Shown here piece by piece: positions 52,388 to 59,901 of a DNA stretch of 62,129 nt (position 1 is its first letter; each line of letters starts with the position of its first letter). Both the position numbers and the translations under genes were made by a program. A model generated the notes under the pieces. That model saw only the letters and a program-made list of their open reading frames with translations, was not told the origin of the DNA and did no database searches. The DNA comes from Oscillospiraceae bacterium (GTDB lineage: Bacteria > Bacillota > Clostridia > Oscillospirales > Oscillospiraceae), in the NCBI GenBank assembly GCA_017398685.1, contig JAFQFH010000013.1:1-62129 (forward strand). The letters are read 5' to 3'.

Positions 52388-53605
52388 ATGGATTTCAGAG
52401 CCGAGACAGGACCGGAAAATCTGGTAAGTATAAAAGTAGTCGGCGTAGGCGGCGCAGGCAATAACGTTGTAAACAGAATGGTCAGAGCAGGCACTCAGGG
52501 TGTTGAGTTCATAGCCATCAATACGGACAAGCAGGCTCTCGCCATTTCCAACGCCCATCAGAAGCTTCAGATAGGCGAGAAGATGACCCGCGGACAGGGC
52601 GCAGGCTCCGACCCCGAAGTTGGCAAGCGCTCCGCCGAGGAGAGCCGCAACAATATAGCCAAGTCCATTGAAGATGCCGACATGGTGTTTATAACCGCCG
52701 GTATGGGCGGCGGCACCGGTACTGGCGCAGCCCCCACCGTGGCAGAGCTTGCCCGCGAGGCCGGTATCCTCACCGTGGCAGTAGTCACAAAGCCCTTCAA
52801 GTTTGAAGGCAAGCGCCGCATGGATCAGGCCAACGCCGGCATCAAGGAGCTTCTGAGCCGTGTTGACTCTCTGCTTATCATCCCCAATGACAGGCTGAAG
52901 TTCGCCACCGACCAGAAGGTCACTCTGGCAAACGCTTTTGAGATTGCCGACGATGTGCTCCATCAGGCAGTCACCAGCATTTCCGACCTTATCAAGAACA
53001 CCGGCTTCATAAATCTTGACTTTGCAGATGTCAGCACCATCATGCGCAACGCAGGCTATGCCCATATGGGTGTAGGCCACGCTGTCGGCAAGGGTAAGGC
53101 TGAGGATGCAGCCCGCATGGCCGTGTCCAGCCCTCTTATGGAGACTTCCATCAACGGTGCCCGCGGCGTGCTTATAAACATCACCGGCTCCGAGGATATG
53201 GATCTTGAAGATGTTGAGACCGCTGCAAATCTGGTGCAGGAAGCTGCCCACCCCGATGCCAATATCATCTTCGGCGCAAGCTTTGATGCAAACCTGCAGG
53301 ATGAGATCCGCGTCACCGTTATCGCCACCGGTTTTGAGGAAGGCGCCGCAGCAGCCGCTCCTGCCGCAGCCGCTGCCGGTATCCGTCCTGTCAGCATGAA
53401 TAAGGACAAGCCCCAGGGCCTGTTCACCGGCGCTGCCGAGAAGGCTGCAGCAGCCGCTCCCTCTCCCATAAATATTCCTCTGGCTGAAGAGCGTGTATTC
53501 CCCGCTGCCCCTGTTGCTCCTGCAGCACCCGTGGCTCCCGCAGCACCCGCCGAGCCTGCCGAGGATCCCTTTGACAGTATTTTCAAAATTTTCAATACAA
53601 AGTAA
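52388..53605 (+). CDS. ftsZ: cell division protein FtsZ
   Basis: 405 residues. Tubulin-like GTPase: GGAGNNVVNRMV, the GGGTGTGAAP signature near residue 107, TVAVVTKPF and NDRLKF. A long Ala/Pro-rich linker (residues ~320-395) leads to the last 16 residues, AEDPFDSIFKIFNTK. The usual C-terminal peptide (consensus near DIPxFLR) is not recognisable, so partner binding may use another sequence. GGGAGG precedes the ATG. Confidence 0.97.
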   Translation: MDFRAETGPENLVSIKVVGVGGAGNNVVNRMVRAGTQGVEFIAINTDKQALAISNAHQKLQIGEKMTRGQGAGSDPEVGKRSAEESRNNIAKSIEDADMVFITAGMGGGTGTGAAPTVAELAREAGILTVAVVTKPFKFEGKRRMDQANAGIKELLSRVDSLLIIPNDRLKFATDQKVTLANAFEIADDVLHQAVTSISDLIKNTGFINLDFADVSTIMRNAGYAHMGVGHAVGKGKAEDAARMAVSSPLMETSINGARGVLINITGSEDMDLEDVETAANLVQEAAHPDANIIFGASFDANLQDEIRVTVIATGFEEGAAAAAPAAAAAGIRPVSMNKDKPQGLFTGAAEKAAAAAPSPINIPLAEERVFPAAPVAPAAPVAPAAPAEPAEDPFDSIFKIFNTK

Positions 53606-53614
53606 TTTTTACAA

Positions 53615-53683
53615 TCCCATCAGACTATAATTTACAGTACAGCACCGCAGATAATAAATGCGGTGCTGTCTTTTTCTGATGGG
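53615..53683 (+). terminator. ftsZ terminator nested in a larger inverted repeat
   Basis: Inner stem ACAGCACCGCA / TGCGGTGCTGT (53639-53669) plus T5 is the terminator. Around it CCCATCAG (53615-53622) pairs with CTGATGGG (53676-53683), which would bury the GGGAGG ribosome site of the next gene. Confidence 0.8.
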
Positions 53684-53730
53684 AGGTGCTATGAATTTCA
53701 CAAAGGCTCATTGCATTTATCGGCGCATTC

Positions 53731-54507
53731 ATGCGCATATACAGGGGCAACAGGCTCAATACCGCCTCTGCCGCGCTGTCATACTATCTTACAATGACCG
53801 TTTTCCCACTGCTTATAAGCCTGTATACCATGCTTGGCAACAGCTATGAAAGCGCTCTTCGCATAGTCCGCCTTGCCCGCGGCATACTTGCACCGGATAC
53901 CATAAGCCTCATAGAGGAGTTTTTGGACTATATATCTGCCAACAACAGCCCCGCAATGCTTGTAGCAGGGCTTCTGGTGCTCATATCCTACGCATCTTCA
54001 GCCTTGCGTTCGCTTCAGGGGACATTGAGTACAATGCAGGGAGGGCATAAATACAGCGGACTGAGGCACTTTGCCTTCAGTGTTATTTTCTCACTTGTGT
54101 TTCTTAGCGCCATGTATTTTGCGGTGCTGGTCATGCTGTCGGGCGGAAAATTCATAACGCTCATAAATAAAGCCCTGCCTTTTCTGGATATAAGCGGGGC
54201 CTGGGTTTTCATTCGCTTTGGGGCCCTTGCCGGAATATTCTTTGTTGTAGTCTGGAGCATATATGAAATGCCCAAAACCACTGAGGACAGCTATACTACC
54301 CATATCGGCGCAGCCTTAGCTGCGCTCGCCATGCTGGTGGTGTCCATGGTGTTTTCCTTTGTAATAAGCAGCTCATCAAATTATCCTCTTGTCTACGGCT
54401 CTCTTGCATCAATAATACTTTTGATGCTCTGGTTATATTCCTGCTGTACAGTCATTTATTGCGGCGCTGTGGTCAATATTGCTCTCAGGGATATAGGAGC
54501 CTCATAA
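53731..54507 (+). CDS. YihY/BrkB family membrane protein, start uncertain
   Basis: 258 residues from ATG 53731, with six helices. Family features: NTASAALSYYLTMTVFPLL, YASSALRSLQGTLS and YGSLASIILLMLWLY. The frame continues upstream with family-like residues ISQRLIAFIGAF, back to a TGA at 53692. The only good ribosome site, GGGAGG, precedes ATG 53691 in another frame. Removing one A from 53694-53695 would join ATG 53691 to the BrkB frame. So a one-base insertion, a base-calling error or a non-ATG start (ATT 53695) is implied. The family, once called ribonuclease BN, has unknown function. Confidence 0.8.
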   Translation: MRIYRGNRLNTASAALSYYLTMTVFPLLISLYTMLGNSYESALRIVRLARGILAPDTISLIEEFLDYISANNSPAMLVAGLLVLISYASSALRSLQGTLSTMQGGHKYSGLRHFAFSVIFSLVFLSAMYFAVLVMLSGGKFITLINKALPFLDISGAWVFIRFGALAGIFFVVVWSIYEMPKTTEDSYTTHIGAALAALAMLVVSMVFSFVISSSSNYPLVYGSLASIILLMLWLYSCCTVIYCGAVVNIALRDIGAS

Positions 54508-54511
54508 CAGC

Positions 54512-54538
54512 AAAAAGACGCAGAAACCTGCGTCTTTT
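54512..54538. terminator. bidirectional terminator between the BrkB gene and the feo operon
   Basis: AAAAGACGCAG / CTGCGTCTTTT with loop AAAC; A and T runs on both sides. Confidence 0.9.
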
Positions 54539-54582
54539 CGCTTATGGCATTTAAATATACAGAGGTAGGTAAAACACTAAAC

Positions 54583-54747
54583 TCAATCTTTTCCCCCGTG
54601 GCAGGCACCCTTCATGGCGCAGCCTGCGCAGGATGAACCACAGGAGCAAAGACTTTTGCCCTGCTTCTTTTTTACAATGGCCGACACTATGATCGACACG
54701 AATATCACGGCCACAACTGCGGCCACGATTATACTGGCCAGATTCAT
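54583..54747 (-). CDS. FeoB-associated Cys-rich membrane protein
   Basis: 54 residues: an N-terminal helix (LASIIVAAVVAVIFVSIIV), a KKKQGK turn and a Cys-rich tail CSCGSSCAGCAMKGACHGG with six Cys and one His. Size, topology and place right after feoB match the FeoB-associated Cys-rich family (PF12669), which may act like FeoC or bind iron. AAAGGAG stands 8 bases before the ATG. It ends ahead of a terminator, so it closes the operon. Confidence 0.9.
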   Translation of the reverse strand: MNLASIIVAAVVAVIFVSIIVSAIVKKKQGKSLCSCGSSCAGCAMKGACHGGKD

Positions 54748-54773
54748 GTCCAAAGCTCCTTTCGGATTATTTT

Positions 54774-56927
54774 TCAGTTGAGCTTCTCATAGGGATTTCT
54801 GCGCAGCAGCAGATAAACCAGCACGAGCAGCACTGCAATAGCCACAGCGGTCCACACAGTGAACACACCGCCAACGAGAAGACCCAGCTGATATACAATG
54901 AGGCTTATAGCATAGGCGAATACGCACATATAGCCAATGGCAAACCAGGTCCACTTACCGTTGTTCATCTCTCTTTTGATAGCGCCCATAGCTGCAAAGC
55001 AGGGGGCGCAGAGAAGGTTGAAGATAAGGAAAGAGAAGGCCGCCAGCCTGCTGCCGCCAAAGAACTCCTGACCGATAACGGCAAGCCCAACGGAGTCTGC
55101 CGTATCCACCAGCTCAAATGCCAGATCTGCATCGGCCATAGAGCTGAGAGAGCCGAATACGCCCACAACCTCTTCCTTTGCAACCAGACCCAAAACCGTT
55201 GCCACAGCAGCCTGCCAGTTGCCAAATCCCAGAGGCACGAAGAGAACCGCAATAAAGCTGCCCAGTACCTCAAGGATGGACGCACCGCCCATTTCCTCGG
55301 TGATATAGTGGAAACCGCCCTCAAAAGAGAGAGAGTTGAGCACCCAGATTATAACGCTGGCTGCCAGAATAACCGTACCTGCCCGCTTTATGAAGCTCCA
55401 GCCCCGCTCCCATGTAGCGCGAAGCACATTGGAGGCCACAGGGCTGTGGTATGCAGGCAGCTCCATAACAAAGGGAGCGGGATCGCCTGCAAAGGCGCGG
55501 GTCTTTTTAAGAATAATACCGGACACGATAACAGCGCCCACGCCGATAAAATATGCCGCCGTTGCCACCCAAGAGCTGCCCCCGAAAAGTGCGCCTGCAA
55601 TAAGTCCAACAATGGGCATTTTAGCTCCACAGGGGATAAAGCCCGTGGTCATGATGGTCATTTTTCTGTCTCTGTCCTGCTCAATGGTGCGGGAGGCCAT
55701 GATGCCGGGCACGCCGCAGCCGGTGGCTACCAGCATGGGGATAAAGGACTTGCCGCTCAGCCCGAACTTGCGGAAGATACGGTCCATAATGAAAGCCACG
55801 CGGGCCATGTAGCCGCAGTCTTCAAGCATTGCAAGCAGAATAAAGAGTATGAGCATCTGGGGTACAAAGCCGAGGACAGCGCCCACGCCGCCGATTATAC
55901 CGTCGGCAACAAGGCTTACAAGCCAGTCAGCCACGCCCCAGCCCTCAAGCGCTGCCGTCACACCGGGAATTATCCACTCACCAAAGAGTGTATCATTCAT
56001 AAAGCCAACTGTCCAGTCCCCGATAGTACCGATGGAAATTGTGTATACAAGCCACATCACGGCCACGAAAATGGGCAGGGCCAGAATACGGTTGGTGATA
56101 ACGGTGTCAATCTTGTCGGAAGTGTTCATCTTTCCGGCAGACTTTTTTCTGTAACAGGCTCTTACAAGCTCGCCTATGTACACATAGCGCTCATTGGTGA
56201 TGATGGCCTCGGCATCGTCGTCCAGCTCTGCCTCTATGGCTGCAATGTCGCTTTCAATGTGGGAAAGGACAGTATCACTCAGCTTGAGCTGTTCCATGAC
56301 CTTTTCGTCCCGCTCAAAAAGCTTGATGGCGTACCAGCGCTGCTGGGACTCAGGCAAGGCGTGCACAGCGGCTTCCTCAATGTGGGCAATGGTGTGCTCC
56401 ACAGAGCCGGAGAAGGTGTGCATGGGGACAAAGCTTCCGCCTTTTGCCGCCTTGATTGCGGCTTCAGCGGCTTCCATGGTGCCGTCTGAATTGAGTGCAG
56501 ATATCTCAAGTACGGGGCAGCCCAGAGCGCGGCTCAGTTCACCAGTGTCGATCTTATCCCCGTTTTTGCGCACCACATCCATCATGTTTATGGCCACCAC
56601 CACGGGAATACCCAGCTCCATGAGCTGCGTGCTGAGATAAAGGTTTCTTTCAAGGTTGGTGCCGTCTACGATGTTGAGTATTACATCAGGCCGCTCACCC
56701 ACAAGATAATTTCTTGCCACTACTTCCTCAAGGGTGTAGGGGGAGAGGGAGTAGATACCGGGAAGGTCAGTTATGGTCACGTCATTGTGATTTTTAAGCT
56801 TGCCTTCCTTTTTCTCTACAGTAACGCCGGGCCAGTTACCCACATACTGCCGTGCACCGGTCAGGCTATTGAAAAGCGTGGTTTTGCCACAATTGGGATT
56901 TCCCGCAAGTGCTATTCTGATGTCCAT
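54774..56927 (-). CDS. feoB: ferrous iron transporter FeoB
   Basis: 717 residues. The N-terminal GTPase has GNPNCGKTTLFN (G1), DLPGIYSLSPYT (G3), NMMD (G4) and a helical guanine-dissociation-inhibitor region. The membrane part has two Gate domains with FIPMLVATGCGVPGIMAS and TTGFIPCGAKMPI, which hold the conserved Cys residues. It takes up Fe2+ across the membrane under anaerobic conditions. GGAGGA precedes the ATG. An iron-box-like palindrome lies 12 bases upstream of the start. Confidence 0.97.
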   Translation of the reverse strand: MDIRIALAGNPNCGKTTLFNSLTGARQYVGNWPGVTVEKKEGKLKNHNDVTITDLPGIYSLSPYTLEEVVARNYLVGERPDVILNIVDGTNLERNLYLSTQLMELGIPVVVAINMMDVVRKNGDKIDTGELSRALGCPVLEISALNSDGTMEAAEAAIKAAKGGSFVPMHTFSGSVEHTIAHIEEAAVHALPESQQRWYAIKLFERDEKVMEQLKLSDTVLSHIESDIAAIEAELDDDAEAIITNERYVYIGELVRACYRKKSAGKMNTSDKIDTVITNRILALPIFVAVMWLVYTISIGTIGDWTVGFMNDTLFGEWIIPGVTAALEGWGVADWLVSLVADGIIGGVGAVLGFVPQMLILFILLAMLEDCGYMARVAFIMDRIFRKFGLSGKSFIPMLVATGCGVPGIMASRTIEQDRDRKMTIMTTGFIPCGAKMPIVGLIAGALFGGSSWVATAAYFIGVGAVIVSGIILKKTRAFAGDPAPFVMELPAYHSPVASNVLRATWERGWSFIKRAGTVILAASVIIWVLNSLSFEGGFHYITEEMGGASILEVLGSFIAVLFVPLGFGNWQAAVATVLGLVAKEEVVGVFGSLSSMADADLAFELVDTADSVGLAVIGQEFFGGSRLAAFSFLIFNLLCAPCFAAMGAIKREMNNGKWTWFAIGYMCVFAYAISLIVYQLGLLVGGVFTVWTAVAIAVLLVLVYLLLRRNPYEKLN

Positions 56928-56938
56928 TTCATCCTCCT

Positions 56939-56954
56939 GTTAGCATGTGCTAAC
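56939..56954. promoter_or_regulatory. palindrome a, DtxR/IdeR-like, before feoB
   Basis: GTTAGCATGTGCTAAC: arms GTTAGCA / TGCTAAC. It lies in the 65-base gap between feoA and feoB, inside the operon. Confidence 0.65.
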
Positions 56955-56992
56955 CAAACCGTATTTTTTAAGGGGCTGCTGCCCCGTACACA

Positions 56993-57214
56993 TTACTCTA
57001 TTTCAATGTTCTCAGCATCCGCCTTACGGATGGAAAGCTCGTATCCTCTTACAGTAAGCTCAATAGGATCGCCCAGCGGAGCAAGCTTTCTCACGTATAC
57101 CTCTACGCCGCGGGTTATGCCCATGTCCATAATGCGTCTTTTCACAGCGCCCTCACCGTGGAGCTTCACAACTCTGGAACTTTCGCCTGTTTTGAGATCT
57201 CTGAGTGTCCTCAT
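56993..57214 (-). CDS. feoA: FeoA-domain protein (second copy)
   Basis: 73 residues, SH3-like FeoA fold: LRDLKTGESSRVVKLHGEGA, RRIMDMGITRGVEVYV and GDPIELTVRGYELSIRKADA. FeoA helps FeoB activity. It follows the other FeoA gene by 19 bases. Confidence 0.92.
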   Translation of the reverse strand: MRTLRDLKTGESSRVVKLHGEGAVKRRIMDMGITRGVEVYVRKLAPLGDPIELTVRGYELSIRKADAENIEIE

Positions 57215-57233
57215 TTTTTCAAACTCCTTAAAA

Positions 57234-57446
57234 TTATATCATTATTTTCTGAGCAAGCTCCTGACTGAGCGCCACACGTGCCTCTTTGACCTTAACAATA
57301 AGGTTGCCGCCGATGGTGTTTATTACAGTCACATCCGAGCCTGCCACAAAGCCCAGATTTTCAAGGTGTCTCTTGACCTCGGGCTTTCCGCCAACCCTTC
57401 TGATGATGTTTTCTTCTCCGATACCTGCAAAAGTCAAAGGCATCAT
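57234..57446 (-). CDS. feoA: FeoA-domain protein (first copy)
   Basis: 70 residues, FeoA fold: ENIIRRVGGKPEVKRHLENL, FVAGSDVTVINTIGGNLIV and VKEARVALSQELAQKI. First gene of the feoA-feoA-feoB operon; GGGAG precedes ATG ATG. It differs strongly from the second copy, so the two are old and may form a heteromer. Confidence 0.92.
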   Translation of the reverse strand: MMPLTFAGIGEENIIRRVGGKPEVKRHLENLGFVAGSDVTVINTIGGNLIVKVKEARVALSQELAQKIMI

Positions 57447-57464
57447 AATCGCTCCCTTTATTGA

Positions 57465-57478
57465 TTAGCATATGCTAA
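57465..57478. promoter_or_regulatory. palindrome b, DtxR/IdeR-like, in the feo leader
   Basis: TTAGCATATGCTAA, a perfect palindrome 18 bases upstream of the first feoA. Confidence 0.68.
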
Positions 57479-57493
57479 CCGTATAGTCTAAAT

Positions 57494-57517
57494 AGTGGTT
57501 AGCCCTTGCTAACCACT
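57494..57517. promoter_or_regulatory. palindrome c, DtxR/IdeR-like, at the feo start site
   Basis: AGTGGTTAGC / GCTAACCACT, 10-bp arms around CCTT. It begins 3 bases downstream of the -10 box, where a bound protein would block transcription. Confidence 0.75.
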
Positions 57518-57520
57518 GGT

Positions 57521-57549
57521 ATAATACAGTATATGTCTTAATTTGTCAA
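57521..57549 (-). promoter_or_regulatory. feo operon promoter
   Basis: On the minus strand TTGACA (57544-57549), 17-bp spacer, TATTAT (57521-57526): near consensus. Confidence 0.85.
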
Positions 57550-57566
57550 GTATATTTTTTATCTCC

Positions 57567-57595
57567 TTGTAAATTATTGGCTGTAGATATATAAT
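57567..57595 (+). promoter_or_regulatory. promoter of the rubrerythrin-VIT gene
   Basis: TTGTAA (57567-57572), 17-bp spacer, TATAAT (57590-57595), divergent from the feo promoter with 17 bases between the -35 boxes. Confidence 0.78.
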
Positions 57596-57626
57596 GAACC
57601 CAGCATATTTCAGGAGGTTTGGTTTT

Positions 57627-58505
57627 ATGAATTCTGTTTCAAAGCAGTCTATGGACATAATCAGGAAAATGCAGCAGAACGAAGTCAATGAAAGCTGCAT
57701 ATATGCAAATATAGCGAAATTTGCCAAGGGCGAGGAAAATAAGGAAACCCTTCTTCGTCTTTCTCAGGAGGAGCAGGCCCATGCCGCCATATGGGAAAAA
57801 TATAGCGAAATTAAGCCCAAGCCCCAAAAGCTCAAAGTGTTCTGGTACACCCTGATTGCAAGAGTTCTGGGCTTTACCTTTGCAGTAAAGCTTATGGAAA
57901 ATGGAGAGGCCGGTGCGCAGGATGAGTATGCACAGCTTCTTGCGGAAGTGCCCGAGAGTGAGCATATCCGCCAGCAGGAGGAAGAGCACGAGAAAGCTCT
58001 GCTTGAGATGCTGGATGAAGAAAGTCTTCAGTATGTAGGCAGCATGGTGCTTGGCCTCAATGACGCCTTGGTGGAGCTTACGGGTAGTCTTGCCGGCTTT
58101 ACCTTTGCCATGCAGAATACCCGCCTTATAGCCCTTTCCGGCCTTATCATCGGCATTTCAGCCACCTTCTCCATGGCCTCAAGCGAATTTCTCTCAGCCC
58201 GCAGCGAGGGCAGGACAGATGCTCTCAAATCCTGCACCTATACGGGCATTGCCTACCTTATCACTGTAGTGCTGCTTATTGCGCCGTATCTTCTCTTTGC
58301 CTCCAGCCAGTATCTTGCCGCAATGGTCTGTATGCTCCTTATTGTGGTGCTCATAATTGCGGGCTTCACCTACTACACCTCTGTAGCGCAGGGACAGGCC
58401 TTCAAGTCAAGATTTCTGGAAATGGCCATTATCAGCATCAGCGTTGCCGTTATCTCTTTCTTCGTCGGTATTGCCGCAAAGCATTTTCTGGGCGTAGATC
58501 TCTGA
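57627..58505 (+). CDS. rubrerythrin-VIT1/CCC1 fusion protein (MbfA-like iron exporter)
   Basis: 292 residues. The N-terminal half is a ferritin-like/rubrerythrin four-helix domain with the E-x-x-H style metal ligands (QNEVNESCIYANIAKFAKGE, SQEEQAHAAIWEKYSEI, RQQEEEHEKALLEMLDEE). The C-terminal half is a VIT1/CCC1 domain (VLGLNDALVELTGSLAGFT, SMASSEFLSARSEG). Such fusions bind or oxidise Fe2+ and export it. ATG 57627 is chosen because GGAGG stands 9 bases upstream. Divergent from feo: uptake one way, efflux the other. Confidence 0.9.
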   Translation: MNSVSKQSMDIIRKMQQNEVNESCIYANIAKFAKGEENKETLLRLSQEEQAHAAIWEKYSEIKPKPQKLKVFWYTLIARVLGFTFAVKLMENGEAGAQDEYAQLLAEVPESEHIRQQEEEHEKALLEMLDEESLQYVGSMVLGLNDALVELTGSLAGFTFAMQNTRLIALSGLIIGISATFSMASSEFLSARSEGRTDALKSCTYTGIAYLITVVLLIAPYLLFASSQYLAAMVCMLLIVVLIIAGFTYYTSVAQGQAFKSRFLEMAIISISVAVISFFVGIAAKHFLGVDL

Positions 58506-58511
58506 TAGCCT

Positions 58512-58925
58512 ATGCTCTGGCAGTTTGCACGCTTTTCGCTGGTAGGAGCCTCAAGTTCTCTTGTAAACTTTGCAGCATATAACCTCAGCCGCCTTACATT
58601 CAGGCATTTTGAGCTTTTTGGGGAGCATGGCTATCTGCCTGCTTTGTTTGCGGGCTTTGTTCTCAGTGTGCTCTGGGCCTATCTTCTCAGCCGGCGTTTT
58701 GTGTTTTCATCAGAAGAGGAAAAGCAAGTACCGTGGACACAGGCTTTGCCCAGAGTGTATTTGGCATACGGCTTCACGGGACTTGTGCTCAATTCTCTGT
58801 TGTCCCTTCTGTGGGTGGATGTGCTGGGCATACCAGAGGCAATAATTTCCGTAATTAATGACACTATTGCCGCCCCGGTGAATTTTCTCTTGATAAAATA
58901 CTGGTCTTTTGGAAAAGGCAAATAA
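58512..58925 (+). CDS. GtrA-family membrane protein
   Basis: 137 residues, four helices: RFSLVGASSSLVNFAAYN at the start, SVLWAYLLSRRFVF in the middle and NFLLIKYWSFGKGK at the end, the standard GtrA pattern. GtrA proteins are thought to flip polyprenyl-phosphate glucose or related lipids. No gtrB glycosyltransferase is adjacent. It begins 6 bases after the VIT gene and is followed by a terminator. Confidence 0.9.
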   Translation: MLWQFARFSLVGASSSLVNFAAYNLSRLTFRHFELFGEHGYLPALFAGFVLSVLWAYLLSRRFVFSSEEEKQVPWTQALPRVYLAYGFTGLVLNSLLSLLWVDVLGIPEAIISVINDTIAAPVNFLLIKYWSFGKGK

Positions 58926-58931
58926 AAAATT

Positions 58932-58961
58932 AAGCAGCCGCACTCACATGCGGCTGCTTTT
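58932..58961 (+). terminator. terminator of the VIT-GtrA transcript
   Basis: AAGCAGCCGCA / TGCGGCTGCTT with a 6-base loop and T4. Confidence 0.9.
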
Positions 58962-58981
58962 GCACAGACATGTATTTTCCC

Positions 58982-59010
58982 TTGACTTTTCCATCCTTTG
59001 CCGGTACAAT
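58982..59010 (+). promoter_or_regulatory. pnuC promoter
   Basis: TTGACT (58982-58987), 17-bp spacer, TACAAT (59005-59010). The expected start is near 59017. Confidence 0.75.
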
Positions 59011-59016
59011 GCCAGC

Positions 59017-59122
59017 ATAATACAGGCGCTGCCACCGGGTAGCTGTGCGTAAGCATTCGTTTGCACATCGTTAGGTCTTTGAAGATGTGCGGATGGGTGC
59101 TTGTTTTTTTATGCGAGGGAAT
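59017..59122 (+). promoter_or_regulatory. structured pnuC leader with terminator: candidate riboswitch/attenuator
   Basis: A leader of about 105 bases. It holds a small hairpin GCTGCC-ACCG-GGTAGC (59028-59043), then a 19-bp stem (59051-59069 with 59084-59102, six G:U pairs, 14-base loop) followed by T7 at 59104-59110. This is an intrinsic terminator 12 bases ahead of the coding start. TGTGC (59044-59048) can pair with GCACA (59063-59067) and would break the stem. No known aptamer is recognised; NAD-II-type riboswitches precede pnuC in some Firmicutes. Confidence 0.7.
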
Positions 59123-59812
59123 ATGAAAAAACGCTTTACTTATTTTTCAAAAGGGGAGATGGGCCTGTGGGCAGTATCCTCTGCCATGATTTTGCTGTCC
59201 TTTATGCTGTTTGACCGGGTGAATCTGCTGACTCTGGCAGCTTCACTCATCGGTGTCACGTCCTTGATTTTCAATGCCAAGGGAAATCCCGTCGGACAGG
59301 CGCTGATGATAATATTCAGCCTGCTCTATGGCCTGATCTCCTACACATTTTCATACTACGGAGAGATGATAAGTTACCTTGGGATGACTGCGCCCATGGC
59401 TTTGTTTGCTCTGATAAGCTGGCTTCGTAATCCCTATGAAGGAAACCGGGCGGAAGTGGCGGTAAACAGAATAAAAAGAGCGGAAGTATTCTTCATGCTG
59501 GCGCTGACAGGGCTTGTGACCCTTGCCTTTTACTTTGTCCTTGACTATTTTGATACGGTAAATATGCTGCCCAGTACCGTGTCTATTGCCACAAGCTTTC
59601 TTGCGGTGTATCTGACCTTCCGCAGAAGTCCATACTTTGCGCTGGCCTATGCCGCAAACGATGTGGTGCTTATCATTCTCTGGACACTTGCCGCTCTAGA
59701 GGATAACAGCTATATCTCCGTAATAATCTGCTTTGCCATGTTCCTCGTCAATGACCTGTATGGGTATATCAGCTGGAAACGTATGGAAAAACGCCAGATG
59801 GGGAAGTGCTGA
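59123..59812 (+). CDS. pnuC: nicotinamide riboside transporter PnuC
   Basis: 229 residues from ATG 59123 (GAGGGA just upstream, short spacing); ATG 59111, four codons earlier, directly follows the terminator T run. Seven helices; features are MKKRFTYFSKGEMGLWAV, SLIFNAKGNPVGQALMI, SYYGEMISYLGMTAP, WLRNPYEGN and NDLYGYISWKRMEKRQ, all typical of PnuC. It brings nicotinamide riboside in by facilitated diffusion for NAD synthesis. Regulation is probably at the leader terminator. Confidence 0.93.
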   Translation: MKKRFTYFSKGEMGLWAVSSAMILLSFMLFDRVNLLTLAASLIGVTSLIFNAKGNPVGQALMIIFSLLYGLISYTFSYYGEMISYLGMTAPMALFALISWLRNPYEGNRAEVAVNRIKRAEVFFMLALTGLVTLAFYFVLDYFDTVNMLPSTVSIATSFLAVYLTFRRSPYFALAYAANDVVLIILWTLAALEDNSYISVIICFAMFLVNDLYGYISWKRMEKRQMGKC

Positions 59813-59824
59813 ACATTAAGAATA

Positions 59825-59879
59825 GCACCTGATCGCTCCGTTTCCGGCGCCTACCTCTGCGCTGTGTGCAGAGTGGCTT
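59825..59879. repeat. degenerate 55-bp repeat, copy A
   Basis: Matches copy B (60064-60118) at about 40 of 55 positions. Shared core CCGGCGCC and a hairpin CTCTGC / GCAGAG; in copy B the outer pair is A-T instead of C-G. Confidence 0.6.
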
Positions 59880-59901
59880 CTCGTGCCCGACCACAGACAA
59901 G

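Noticed and set aside
53658..53849. 63-codon frame starting near the BrkB gene
   Set aside because: Beyond the first codons it has no family-like residues; the BrkB frame is the conserved one.
58998..59022. AATGCCAGC resembles part of a TPP riboswitch
   Set aside because: It includes the pnuC -10 box; no CTGAGA element or other TPP helices are present.
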